Shown one piece after another: positions 8,181 through 16,728 of a DNA stretch of 21,297 nt. The stretch's first letter is position 1. Each line of letters begins with the position of its first letter. The translations under genes and the position numbers were made by a program. Under the pieces are notes generated by a model, which ran no database searches, had not been told where the DNA came from, and saw only the letters and a list, made by a program, of their open reading frames with translations. The stretch is from the NCBI GenBank assembly GCA_016929735.1, contig JAFGID010000134.1:1-21297 (forward strand), read 5' to 3'. This DNA is from Ignavibacteriales bacterium (lineage in GTDB: Bacteria; Bacteroidota; Ignavibacteria; Ignavibacteriales; Melioribacteraceae).

Positions 8181-8213
8181 AATTCATATAGAAATTTATT
8201 AGGTAATTTATTT

Positions 8214-8954
8214 ATGCTAAAGATAAAAAATTTATACGCAACAGTTGAAGGAAAAGAAATTCTAAAAGGAATAAATTTAGAAATCCAAGAGGGCGAAGTT
8301 CACGCAATTATGGGACCAAATGGTTCGGGGAAAAGCACGCTTGCAAATGTACTTGCCGGACACAATAATTATAAAGTTACACAAGGTGAAATAATTTTTG
8401 AAGGTAAAAATATTTTTGATTTATCCGTAGAAGAAAGAGCAAAGGAAGGAATATTTCTGGCCTTTCAATACCCTGTTGAAATCCCCGGCGTTACGAATTA
8501 TTCATTTCTCAAAACTGCCTTGAATGAGATTCGTAAACAAAATAATTTGGAAGAAATCGATTCGAAAGAATTTATGGATTTGTTAAATAAGAAAATGAAA
8601 ATTCTCGATATGGATGATGTGTTTATTCAACGCTCGGTTAATCAGGGGTTCTCAGGTGGTGAGAAAAAACGGAATGAAATTTTACAACTTCTTATGCTTG
8701 AGCCAAAACTTGCCTTGCTTGATGAAACAGATTCAGGGCTTGATATTGATGCTCTTAAAATTGTTTCAAATGGTGTGAATGTTTTCAGAAATAAGAATAA
8801 TGCTGTTCTTGCTGTAACGCATTATCAAAGATTATTGAATTACATAGTTCCTGATTTTGTTCATGTCCTATCGAAAGGAAGGATTATTAAGTCGGGTGGA
8901 AAAGAATTAGCGCTTGAATTGGAAGAGAAAGGATATGATTGGATTAAAGGATAA
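8214..8954 (+). CDS. sufC: Fe-S cluster assembly ATPase SufC
   Basis: 246 aa, the normal length for SufC, an ABC-type ATPase that is soluble and drives conformational change of the SufBCD scaffold. Walker A GPNGSGKS at 34-41, then FLAFQYPVEIPGV, the Q-loop region typical of SufC. ABC signature FSGGEKKRNE at 146-155, Walker B LALLDETDSGLD at 166-177 and the switch His203 in VTHYQRLL. The EKKR(N)E and DSGLDIDALK stretches separate SufC from transport ATPases. Its stop codon is the first three bases of the second 45-bp repeat, so that element forms the 3' border of the gene. No membrane segments are present. Confidence 0.97.
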   Translation: MLKIKNLYATVEGKEILKGINLEIQEGEVHAIMGPNGSGKSTLANVLAGHNNYKVTQGEIIFEGKNIFDLSVEERAKEGIFLAFQYPVEIPGVTNYSFLKTALNEIRKQNNLEEIDSKEFMDLLNKKMKILDMDDVFIQRSVNQGFSGGEKKRNEILQLLMLEPKLALLDETDSGLDIDALKIVSNGVNVFRNKNNAVLAVTHYQRLLNYIVPDFVHVLSKGRIIKSGGKELALELEEKGYDWIKG

Positions 8955-8996
8955 ATTGTTTAATACAAAAGCGATGGCTACGCCATTGTTAAATTG
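8952..8996. repeat. 45-bp dispersed repeat, copy 2 (includes the sufC stop codon)
   Basis: Second copy of the element at 7371-7415, 42 of 45 bases identical, with the same ATGGC-TAC-GCCAT hairpin at 8974-8986. The TAA stop of sufC is the first three bases of the repeat. The repeat ends 12 bp before the chosen sufD start and covers the potential upstream TTG start at 8994. Confidence 0.75.
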
Positions 8997-9008
8997 TTGA
9001 ATAGTTTT

Positions 9009-10307
9009 ATGGATTTTAAAAAAGTTAAAGATTTTTATAGTAAGCAAATAGCTGAACTTAAGGTTACTGGAAATAGTTTCCTGATTGAAGAAATTAAAAA
9101 TTCTTCTTTGAATGAATTTAATTCAGCAAGTTTTCCATCGACAAAAGATGAAGAGTGGAAATATACCGATATTACACCCCTGTTGCAGAAAGAATTTTTT
9201 ATAGCCAAGAAAGTAAAAGATAAAATTAATATCGAAAAATTCATATTCAATAATTTCCCTCAGAATCTTATAGTTTTTATTGATGGAATATTTTCAGAAG
9301 AATATTCGAAATATGAACCAAGTAATTTTCAAATTAAAAATTTGACTTCGTTTACAAATGATGATATAACATTTTTACAAGATTATTTCGATATTTCAGG
9401 AAGTAAGAAAAATATTTTCACGATAATGAATGCAGCTTTTGCTGGTGAAGGATTTTTTATTTATGTTCCTGATAATACGAATGTCGAGTTGCCATTGCAA
9501 ATTTTAAATATTAATGGTTATTCGAATAACGCACTTATCACACCGCGATATTTTATTTATGTAGGAAAAAACAGTTCGTTGAAAATTATTTCCAACAACA
9601 GACATTTTTCCGATAATTCATATTTTGTAAATAATTATTTTGATCTACGATTAGCTCGAAATTCTCATCTTGATTTTTATAATATTCTAAATGAAAATTC
9701 GTTCTCATATAATTTCACAAATATCCTAATGGAGCGTGAAAGTAATTTGAATCATTTTTCTATTTCATTAAATGGAAAATTTATCCGAAACGATTTAACT
9801 GCAGAATTGAATGATGAAAATATAGAGTGTAATTTGAACGGACTTTATCTATCCAAAAGTGATAATCTTGTAGATAATCATACTGAAGTAATTCATGCCA
9901 AACCAAACAGCAATAGTAATGAAATTTACAAAGGAATTTTGACTGATAAATCGCACGGTGTTTTCAATGGAAAAATTATAGTTGCACCCCAAGCCCAAAA
10001 AACAAACGCATTTCAGTCTAATAGAAATATTTTGCTCAGCAAGGATGCAAAAGTTGATACTAAACCGCAATTAGAAATTTTTGCCGATGATGTCAAATGC
10101 TCACACGGAGCAACTGTTGGATCACTTGATGAGAACTCAAAGTTTTATATAAAATCACGAGGAATACCGGAGGATATTGCGAACAAAATGTTACTTAAAG
10201 CATTTGCCTGTGAAATAATTGAAAAGATAGAAATAAAAGATATTCGTAAATATTTGACTTCTGAAATTTCTAATCTTTTAACAGAAAAGAAATCTTTAGA
10301 TAATTAA
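9009..10307 (+). CDS. sufD: Fe-S cluster assembly protein SufD
   Basis: 432 aa from the ATG at 9009. An upstream in-frame TTG at 8994 falls inside the repeat and is unlikely to be the start. SufD is the SufB paralogue in the SufBC2D scaffold. The N-terminal signature FPSTKDEEWKYTDITPLLQ (about 42-60) and the C-terminal KCSHGATVGSLDENSKFYIKS (about 363-383) are characteristic; the His of CSHG (about 366) corresponds by position to the His proposed to help hold the nascent cluster with SufB. The middle is a poorly conserved beta-helix, as normal for SufD. It is followed by sufS with only 2 bases between, so translation is probably coupled. Confidence 0.94.
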   Translation: MDFKKVKDFYSKQIAELKVTGNSFLIEEIKNSSLNEFNSASFPSTKDEEWKYTDITPLLQKEFFIAKKVKDKINIEKFIFNNFPQNLIVFIDGIFSEEYSKYEPSNFQIKNLTSFTNDDITFLQDYFDISGSKKNIFTIMNAAFAGEGFFIYVPDNTNVELPLQILNINGYSNNALITPRYFIYVGKNSSLKIISNNRHFSDNSYFVNNYFDLRLARNSHLDFYNILNENSFSYNFTNILMERESNLNHFSISLNGKFIRNDLTAELNDENIECNLNGLYLSKSDNLVDNHTEVIHAKPNSNSNEIYKGILTDKSHGVFNGKIIVAPQAQKTNAFQSNRNILLSKDAKVDTKPQLEIFADDVKCSHGATVGSLDENSKFYIKSRGIPEDIANKMLLKAFACEIIEKIEIKDIRKYLTSEISNLLTEKKSLDN

Positions 10308-10309
10308 TT

Positions 10310-11566
10310 ATGAATTTAATAAAATCCAAAATACCGAGAAAGAGAGAATTTAGAATAGATGAGATTCGAAACGATTTTCCCATTTTACAACGACTTGTAA
10401 ATGGAAAGCCACTCGTATATCTCGACAACGCAGCAACTACGCAAAAACCCGATTTTGTAATTGAGGCAATAAAACATTATTACGACTTTGAAAATGCAAA
10501 TATTCATAGAGGATTACACTTTCTAAGCGAAGTGGCAACTGAAGCATATGAAACTGCACGGCTTAAGGTAAAGGAATTTTTGAATGCTTTGAGTGCTTCT
10601 GAAATTATTTTCGTGCGTGGAACAACTGAGGCAATAAACCTAATTGCTTCAACTATGGAAAAATCAAAACGACTTAATCCCGGTGATGAAGTAATTATCA
10701 CCAATATGGAACATCATGCTAACATTGTTCCTTGGCAATTAATCTGTGGTGAAGAAGGAATCAAGTTGCGAGTAATTCCTATTACAGATAGCGGAGAATT
10801 AATTCTTGATGATTTTGAGAATATGTTTAATGAAAAGACAAAACTTGTATCAGTTGTTCAGGTATCGAATACTCTTGGAACAATAAATCCAGTTGAAAAA
10901 ATTATTTCTATAGCACACAAGCATAATGTCCCAGTTTTATTGGATGGAGCACAAGCAGTTTCTCATCAGAAGATTGATGTTCAAAAATTAGATTGTGATT
11001 TTTATTCATTCTCGGGACACAAACTTTACGGACCCACAGGTATAGGTGTTTTATACGGTAAAACTCATTTATTGGATTCACTCCCCCCTTATCAAGGTGG
11101 CGGTGATATGATTCGAACCGTTACTTTCGAAAAAACAACTTTCAATGATTTACCACATAAATTCGAAGCCGGGACCCCAAATATTGTCGGAGCTATCGGT
11201 TTAGCAATTGCAATTAATTATTTAAATGCCTTCGATTTACAAGATATAATACAACACGAAAATAAATTATTGGAATATGCAACTAAAGAATTATCAAAAA
11301 TTGACGGATTAAAAATTATAGGAACAGCAAAAGATAAAGCACCTGTGATTTCGTTTGTTATTGACGGTATTCATCCTTATGATATTGGTACTTTGTTGAA
11401 CAGTGATGGAATTGCAATTCGGACAGGGCATCATTGCACTCAACCGATTATGGATAGATTTAAAATTTCTGCAACTGCAAGAGCGTCATTTGCATTTTAC
11501 AATACGCAACAAGAAATTGATATACTAATTAATTCATTGAATAAAACAATTGAAATTTTAAAATAA
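10310..11566 (+). CDS. sufS: Cysteine desulfurase SufS
   Basis: 418 aa, PLP-dependent type II cysteine desulfurase that takes sulfur from L-cysteine to feed SufBCD. N-terminal FPILQRLVNGKPLVYLDNAA (24-42) and NIHRGLHFLSEVATEAYE. PLP binding: GTTEAINLIA, His135-His136 in MEHHANIVPWQ, DGAQAVSHQ, and the Schiff-base Lys238 in FSFSGHKLYGPTGIG-type context (here SFSGHKLYGPTGIG). Catalytic Cys376 lies in RTGHHCTQP, followed by RASFAFYNTQQEIDIL. The extra N-terminal residues compared with E. coli (406 aa) shift Lys226 and Cys364 by 12, which fits. No sufE or sufU gene is seen in the window, so the sulfur-transfer partner must be elsewhere or absent. It is the last SUF gene, 15 bp before a lipoprotein gene. 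Confidence 0.97.
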   Translation: MNLIKSKIPRKREFRIDEIRNDFPILQRLVNGKPLVYLDNAATTQKPDFVIEAIKHYYDFENANIHRGLHFLSEVATEAYETARLKVKEFLNALSASEIIFVRGTTEAINLIASTMEKSKRLNPGDEVIITNMEHHANIVPWQLICGEEGIKLRVIPITDSGELILDDFENMFNEKTKLVSVVQVSNTLGTINPVEKIISIAHKHNVPVLLDGAQAVSHQKIDVQKLDCDFYSFSGHKLYGPTGIGVLYGKTHLLDSLPPYQGGGDMIRTVTFEKTTFNDLPHKFEAGTPNIVGAIGLAIAINYLNAFDLQDIIQHENKLLEYATKELSKIDGLKIIGTAKDKAPVISFVIDGIHPYDIGTLLNSDGIAIRTGHHCTQPIMDRFKISATARASFAFYNTQQEIDILINSLNKTIEILK

Positions 11567-11581
11567 AATGAGGGAAAAATT

Positions 11582-12274
11582 ATGAAACCAAAATTATTAA
11601 GCATTCTTCTGGTTATTGCAATTTTGTTTATAGGTTGTAACAACAAAGAAGAAACTGATGAAGAAAGATTAAGAAGAGAAATTGCAGAGTTGCAAGAGCA
11701 ACTAAAAGAGAAAGAAAAAGAAATTGACATAAAAGAAAAAAAGAAATCGGATGTTGAAGACAAAATTGAAGATATGACAAAAAAGAAGGATGGCGAAAAT
11801 GCTATGTATAATCCTGAATTTCTTATCTCGTCAAGCAAAGCAGGAAAAATATCTGTTGGAATGGAAGTAAAAGAAATTTATGATTTGTATCCAAGTAATA
11901 GAATAAAAAAATCGACTAGATCTGTTGAAGGTGAAGAGTATGAAATTTATCAAATTTACGACAACTCCGATAATTTGATGATGGAAGTGGAAGCATATTG
12001 TACAGATAAATGCAGAGTACTCTGGATTGGTATAAGAAGCACAAAAATGAAGACAAATAAACAAATAGGCATAGGCAGCACCATAGGTGAATTAAGAAAG
12101 AATCATAATGTTGAAGATATACTTGAAGGGGAAGGAAACGTTGTTGCGTTGCTAAAAGATGAAAATATTACTTTCATTTTAGATGATTTGAGAATACCAA
12201 ATAGCTGGTGGAACGATCAAAAAATGAATAAGATACCTGATGATATTAAAATTGTTGAAATATTTGTTTATTAA
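11582..12274 (+). CDS. Predicted lipoprotein with coiled coil, function unknown
   Basis: 230 aa. A lipoprotein signal peptide MKPKLLSILLVIAILFIGC with the lipobox Cys at residue 19 is clear. Next comes a highly charged coiled coil at about 23-67 (EERLRREIAELQEQLKEKEKE). The C-terminal part, about 88-230, is a globular beta-rich domain with two GxxxGS/GM-type turns (KISVGMEVKEIYDLYP and IGIGSTIGELRKNHNV), an arrangement recalling small envelope beta domains such as SmpA/DUF-type lipoproteins, but I cannot assign it. Two Cys (YCTDKC, about 139-143) may form a disulfide. A good ribosome site (GAGGG) precedes the ATG. It follows sufS by 15 bp and is likely read from the SUF operon, though nothing links it to Fe-S assembly. 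Confidence 0.75.
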   Translation: MKPKLLSILLVIAILFIGCNNKEETDEERLRREIAELQEQLKEKEKEIDIKEKKKSDVEDKIEDMTKKKDGENAMYNPEFLISSSKAGKISVGMEVKEIYDLYPSNRIKKSTRSVEGEEYEIYQIYDNSDNLMMEVEAYCTDKCRVLWIGIRSTKMKTNKQIGIGSTIGELRKNHNVEDILEGEGNVVALLKDENITFILDDLRIPNSWWNDQKMNKIPDDIKIVEIFVY

Positions 12275-12314
12275 TTAATTGAACACTGATTACTCGGATT
12301 TTAGCAGATTAGAT

Positions 12315-13163
12315 ATGTTTGATGAAAAAGATATAGAAAATTATTATGACCAAACTGCGGTTCATTACAGAATTTGGTGGGCTCTTGAAAAAGGTAAATC
12401 GCTTCACTACGGCTTATGGTTCAACGAGACAAAAAATTTTATTGAAGCATTGAATAACACTAACAAATATCTTTCCGAATTAGCAAAAATAAATTCTACC
12501 GATAAAGTTCTCGATGCAGGATGTGGTGTTGGTGGCTCGGCGATTTACATCGCCCAGAAATTTAATGCAAAAGTTACAGGTATAACTTTAAGTAAAAAGC
12601 AAGTTGAAAAAGCAAAGCAAAATGCACAAGAAGAAAAAGTATCGGAATTAGTAAATTTTGAAAAAAGAAATTACTGTTCTACCGGATTTGAGGATAAATC
12701 TTTTAATGTTATCTGGTCAATCGAAAGTGTTTCGAGTGCCACGAGTAAATTTGATTTCATAAAAGAATCCTTTCGACTACTGAAAGATGGAGGTAGATTA
12801 GTCCTCTCAGATTATTTCAAAATAGAAAATATTACATCAGAAAAGGACAAATCAGATATTCAAAAATGGCTAAATGGCTGGGCTATTTCTGATATTGAAA
12901 ATGCTGAGAATTTCACAAAAATGATGGAAGAAGTCGGATTTAAAAATATAAAAGTCATTGATATGAGTAAGGAAATTATGCCATCGGTTAAGAGAATGTA
13001 TTACTCATTTTTCCCTGGTGGGTTTTATTCTTTAATATATAATTTTTTCAAACCATCGGTGAGTCGTTTTGCAAAATCGCATTTCCGGACTGCCTATTAC
13101 CAATATAAAACATTGAAGAATGGATTATGGAATTACAAAATTATTTACGGTGAGAAAGTATGA
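12315..13163 (+). CDS. SAM-dependent class I methyltransferase
   Basis: 282 aa from the ATG at 12315. An in-frame TTG at 12279 would add 12 residues and bring the gene within 4 bp of the previous one; neither has a clear ribosome site. Motif I VLDAGCGVGGSAIYIAQ at about 65-81 binds SAM; ATG-proximal HYRIWWALEKGKSLHYGLW and FNVIWSIESVSSATSKFDFIKESFRLLKDGG (post-motif II and III) match the tocopherol/sterol methyltransferase-like group, which often act on lipid or quinone substrates. The C-terminal part (SVKRMYYSFFPGGFYSLIYNFFKPSV) is hydrophobic and aromatic, compatible with a lipid-like substrate, but this is inference. Its stop overlaps the tag start by 4 bases (ATGA), pointing to translational coupling. 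Substrate unknown. Confidence 0.8.
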   Translation: MFDEKDIENYYDQTAVHYRIWWALEKGKSLHYGLWFNETKNFIEALNNTNKYLSELAKINSTDKVLDAGCGVGGSAIYIAQKFNAKVTGITLSKKQVEKAKQNAQEEKVSELVNFEKRNYCSTGFEDKSFNVIWSIESVSSATSKFDFIKESFRLLKDGGRLVLSDYFKIENITSEKDKSDIQKWLNGWAISDIENAENFTKMMEEVGFKNIKVIDMSKEIMPSVKRMYYSFFPGGFYSLIYNFFKPSVSRFAKSHFRTAYYQYKTLKNGLWNYKIIYGEKV

Positions 13164-13768
13164 ATATAAAAAGATGCGACTGGCCGGGTGATAATCAACT
13201 TATGCAAAAATACCATGATGAGGAATGGGGTGTACCACTACATAATGATAAAAAATTATTTGAATTCATTGTCCTCGATACTTTTCAAGCAGGCTTAAGT
13301 TGGTCAATAATTCTGAATAAAAGGAAAGGATTCAGAAAAGCATTTGATAATTTTAATGTGAATAAAATCGCAAAATTTGATGATAATAAAATTTCCGGAT
13401 TATTAACTGACGAAAATATTATTAGAAATAAATTAAAGATACTTGCAACAGTTTCAAATGCAATTGCTTTTAAAAAAATCCAAAAAGAATTTGGAAGTTT
13501 CGACAAATATATTTGGCAATTTGTAAATTACAAAACAATTGTAAACAAATGTAAAACCATGAAGGATCTCCCCTCTACTTCAAAAGAATCTGATGAGATG
13601 AGTACGGATTTGAAAATGCGTGGTTTCAAATTTGTCGGCTCGACAATTTGTTATGCATTTATGCAAGCCTCCGGAATGGTGAATGACCATTTGGTGAGTT
13701 GTTTTCGATATAAGGAGTTGAAAGAAATTCCTTCCATCGAAAGGACACAGAAACGCAGTGAATATTAA
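13160..13768 (+). CDS. tag: DNA-3-methyladenine glycosylase I
   Basis: 202 aa. Removes 3-methyladenine from alkylated DNA in base excision repair. The zinc-binding residues are all present: Cys6 (RCDWPGD), His19 (YHDEEWGVP), His177 and Cys181 (NDHLVSCFR). The TFQAGLSW block, RKAFDNF and MRGFKFVGSTICYAFMQASGMVNDH are typical. Tyr18 and Trp48 of the base pocket are kept, but the Glu38 position of the E. coli enzyme is Asp40 here (VLDTFQAGLSW instead of LEGQQAGLSW), a conservative change. It starts inside the stop of the methyltransferase gene and ends the plus-strand run that began with sufB. Confidence 0.95.
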   Translation: MNIKRCDWPGDNQLMQKYHDEEWGVPLHNDKKLFEFIVLDTFQAGLSWSIILNKRKGFRKAFDNFNVNKIAKFDDNKISGLLTDENIIRNKLKILATVSNAIAFKKIQKEFGSFDKYIWQFVNYKTIVNKCKTMKDLPSTSKESDEMSTDLKMRGFKFVGSTICYAFMQASGMVNDHLVSCFRYKELKEIPSIERTQKRSEY

Positions 13769-13794
13769 AAAATCTGTTTCAATATTTATGCTTG

Positions 13795-13819
13795 CACTGA
13801 GCTTGTCGAAGTATCAGTG
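13795..13819. terminator. Inverted repeat in the convergent gap between tag and the FAD/Fe-S gene
   Basis: CACTGA (13795-13800) and TCAGTG (13814-13819) pair around a 13-base loop that contains GCTTGTCGAAGTA. The gap is 53 bp between two convergent genes, so a bidirectional terminator is plausible, though the T tract is lacking. The loop's GTCGAAGT recalls the AGTCGAAGT arm of the palindromic element at 21060-21107, so it may be a remnant of the same kind of repeat. Confidence 0.4.
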
Positions 13820-13821
13820 TG

Positions 13822-16656
13822 CTATCTGATTATTGCTCTTGTACAATTATTAACTAAATATACAATTGACTTATAATCAAATCCACTATGCAATGATAAA
13901 CCGATTTCACAAGTCTTGCTATTTGAATATCCTTCTTTGCATTCTTTTAGTAATTCAGATTTTAAGTCCTTTAAAGCGGAAGCATTCAATTCGGGAAAAG
14001 TAAATCCCCTATCACCTGCAAATCCACAGCAGTTTATATGTGGCGGTATTATAACATTTGTCGCACAGGCTTCTGCAACTTTTTTGAATTTATCATTCAA
14101 TCCCATTTTTACGGAAGTGCAAGTTACATGGAGAGCAATAGTTTTTTCTTGTTTCGTAAATTCAAGTTTATCCATTAAGCAGTCGTGAATAAATTCAACC
14201 GGTTCATAGATTTTTAAATTCGAATTATTATGCTTATCCAAATACTTAATTATCGTATATGCACATGGACTCGTATCAAATAGAATCGGATACTCACCAT
14301 AATTCGATGCTTTTAGTAATTCTTTAACTAATTCATTCGATTTGTAATCTGCGATTTTAAAAAATCCCTTACTCGAAAACGGCATGCCACAACAAAGAGC
14401 TGACAGCTTATCCGGATAGATAATATCGTAACCCGCTTTTACAAGTAAATTATGAGTAACTGTTGTCTGAGATCCAATTTCTGTCTCAGTTTTTGTCAAG
14501 CCCATTGAACGAGCAATGCAACTCGGGAAAAATACTACTTTGTTTTTATTTACTTCATTTAAGTAAGTCGGTAAAATTTTATCTGCTCTACCTGGAATAT
14601 ATTTATTCCACGCCGGGATTTTCTTGAAAGATAAAATTCTGATTCCATTTGTAATAGCTCCGAAGATTTTATCACCAAATATTTTATTGAAAAATCTAAC
14701 AAAAGCCAATCCAAATTTTAATCCACTTGTGAGCATTTTCATACGCTTTGCAAGAAACGAAGCGATGAAATTTGCAAATCTGCCATTTTCCATTCCTCTA
14801 ATTTTCTTAATCAAATCACCTGTATCAATATCAACAGGACAGGCAATTTTACAAAGTCCATCAACAGCACAAGTCTGATTGCCATAATACTTAAACAATT
14901 TTTTCAGTGATTTTAGATATGCACTATTCTCATTATTTCTATTTATTTCACGCCAAGCAACGATTCTCTGTCTCGGTGTTAGTGTCAAATCTTTTGACGG
15001 GCAATTCCTCTCGCAGAAACCGCATTCTATACATTTATCAATCAAGTCGTCAGTAATTGGAATTGTTTTAAGATTTTTCAAATAAATTTCTTTATCATCA
15101 TTCATTATTACACCGGGATTCAAAATAGTTTTCGGATCGAATATTTCTTTAATTTCCTTCATCACCTGATATGCTTCACTTCCCCACTCATATACAACAA
15201 ATGGAGCCATATTTCTTCCTGTGCCATGTTCTGCTTTTAGTGAACCATCATATTTCTCTACAATTAACCTGCAGATATCCTCCATAAATTTTTTATATCT
15301 CTCAACATCTTCGTCTGTGTTAAAACTCTGACTAAAGACAAAATGCACATTCCCTTCAATCGAATGTCCGAAAATAATTGTTCCATCGTAGTTATGTTTC
15401 TTAAATAACTCTTGTAGGTCAACTACTCCATCGGCAAGTTGTTCAATTTGAAAATTAACATCTTCTATTATTACAGTAGTTCCTGATCTCCTTTCTGAAC
15501 ATACGGATGGGAATAACCCTTTTCTAACATCCCATAATTTATTATATTCATTTGCGTCAGTTGTAAATTCAATTGGTCTAACTTTTGGTAGATGATTTAA
15601 CGCATCATTTATAGTCTTTATATTTTCAGATAATTGATGATTATCCATTGCTGATGTTTCAACAAGTAAAGCAGAAACATTCTCATCAAAATCCTTTAAA
15701 TATTCAGGCATCCCCGGTTTATTCTCAACTGAACGCAGTGCCGCTCTGTTCATCAACTCAGATGCATTAACCTGAAGCCCTCTTAATATTGAAGTTGCTT
15801 CACACGCTGTTCTTATATCCTTGAAATAGATTAGGGAAGTGGCTTTTAACGGTGGTTCGTTAACTGTATTTAGAGTTATCTCAGAAATAAAACCAAGTGT
15901 TCCCTCCGAACCGATTAGCAAATGCTGTATTATTTCAAGTGGGTCGTCGTAATCCACTAGTGCACGGATATTATAACCGGTAGTATTTTTTATCGAATAC
16001 TTATGTCTAATTTTCTTTGTTAATTCGGTATTCGATTTTACTTTATATGATAGAGCAACAATTTTATTGATAAATTCTGAATTTTCATCAATAAATTTTT
16101 GACCTTGAATTTTATCGGTAGTATCAAGGACTAAACCATTAGCAAAAATTATTTTCATACCATCAAAAGTATTATCAATGTTCTTTGATGTTCCACTACT
16201 CATCCCACTTGCATTATTAGCAGCAACCCCACTAATCATCGCCGAATCAATAGATGCGGGGTCAGGTCCTATTTTTTTATTGAACGGCTTTAAGTAATCA
16301 TTTGCGTGTGCAGCAATAACACCGGCTTGTAATTTTATTTTTTTTGCATCATCGGTAATTTCATATTTATTATAGTCCCGACTGATCTTCATTAAAACAG
16401 AATCGGAAATTGATTGCCCTGATAAACTTGTTCCTGCGGCACGAAAAGTTATTGGAACATTATATTTATTACATTTCTTGATAACCAGAACTGCTTCTTC
16501 TTCATTTTCAACGGTAACCACTACTTTTGGAATTAGTCTATAAAATCCAGCATCAGTTCCGTAAGTTAGAGTTCTTAAACTATCTGTTGCCAACCTTTCT
16601 TTTGGAAAATAATATTTTAATTCATTTAATAATTTTTTATATTTTTCAGGTAACAT
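13822..16656 (-). CDS. FAD-linked oxidase with Fe-S domain (D-lactate/glycolate dehydrogenase-like fusion)
   Basis: 944 aa from the ATG at 16656; an upstream TTG at 16665 falls in repeat-like sequence. It joins a GlcD/Dld-type flavoprotein to a GlcF-type Fe-S unit, probably oxidising D-lactate or a related 2-hydroxy acid and passing electrons to the quinone pool. The FAD_binding_4 domain is at about 42-245 (RAAGTSLSGQSI, ANNASGMSSGT, GSEGTLGFISEI); the FAD-oxidase C domain is at about 265-520 with IFGHSIEGNVHF and AEHGTGRNMAP. Then a ferredoxin-type cluster site CIECGFCERNCP (542-553), a second site CAVDGLCKIACP (596-607) in which one Cys position is Asp, and two CCG modules (C756-C757-G, C876-C877-G). 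No signal peptide or membrane helix, so it is a cytoplasmic or peripheral protein. Substrate uncertain. Confidence 0.85.
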   Translation of the reverse strand: MLPEKYKKLLNELKYYFPKERLATDSLRTLTYGTDAGFYRLIPKVVVTVENEEEAVLVIKKCNKYNVPITFRAAGTSLSGQSISDSVLMKISRDYNKYEITDDAKKIKLQAGVIAAHANDYLKPFNKKIGPDPASIDSAMISGVAANNASGMSSGTSKNIDNTFDGMKIIFANGLVLDTTDKIQGQKFIDENSEFINKIVALSYKVKSNTELTKKIRHKYSIKNTTGYNIRALVDYDDPLEIIQHLLIGSEGTLGFISEITLNTVNEPPLKATSLIYFKDIRTACEATSILRGLQVNASELMNRAALRSVENKPGMPEYLKDFDENVSALLVETSAMDNHQLSENIKTINDALNHLPKVRPIEFTTDANEYNKLWDVRKGLFPSVCSERRSGTTVIIEDVNFQIEQLADGVVDLQELFKKHNYDGTIIFGHSIEGNVHFVFSQSFNTDEDVERYKKFMEDICRLIVEKYDGSLKAEHGTGRNMAPFVVYEWGSEAYQVMKEIKEIFDPKTILNPGVIMNDDKEIYLKNLKTIPITDDLIDKCIECGFCERNCPSKDLTLTPRQRIVAWREINRNNENSAYLKSLKKLFKYYGNQTCAVDGLCKIACPVDIDTGDLIKKIRGMENGRFANFIASFLAKRMKMLTSGLKFGLAFVRFFNKIFGDKIFGAITNGIRILSFKKIPAWNKYIPGRADKILPTYLNEVNKNKVVFFPSCIARSMGLTKTETEIGSQTTVTHNLLVKAGYDIIYPDKLSALCCGMPFSSKGFFKIADYKSNELVKELLKASNYGEYPILFDTSPCAYTIIKYLDKHNNSNLKIYEPVEFIHDCLMDKLEFTKQEKTIALHVTCTSVKMGLNDKFKKVAEACATNVIIPPHINCCGFAGDRGFTFPELNASALKDLKSELLKECKEGYSNSKTCEIGLSLHSGFDYKSIVYLVNNCTRAIIR

Positions 16657-16663
16657 ATATTTC

Positions 16664-16692
16664 AATTGTTTAATTGCTAAATTGTTAAATTG
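16664..16692. repeat. AT-rich repeat fragment related to the 45-bp element
   Basis: AATTGTTTAAT, then AAATTGTTAAATTG, match the two outer arms of the 45-bp element at 7371 and 8952, but the central ATGGCTACGCCAT hairpin is missing. It begins 8 bases upstream of the FAD/Fe-S gene start. It may be a deleted copy or chance in AT-rich DNA. Confidence 0.4.
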
Positions 16693-16728
16693 TGATAACT
16701 TATACCTTTATTATAAATCTCATCCCTA

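Noticed and set aside
8014..8202. 62-codon plus-strand reading frame inside the unknown gene between sufB and sufC
   Set aside because: It overlaps the 210-aa frame almost fully, has no ribosome site and no recognisable protein pattern; a shadow frame.
11497..11838. 113-codon minus-strand frame, Ser/Phe rich
   Set aside because: It is antisense to the sufS end and the coiled-coil lipoprotein; the Ser/Phe richness is the reverse reading of Lys/Glu-rich coiled coil.
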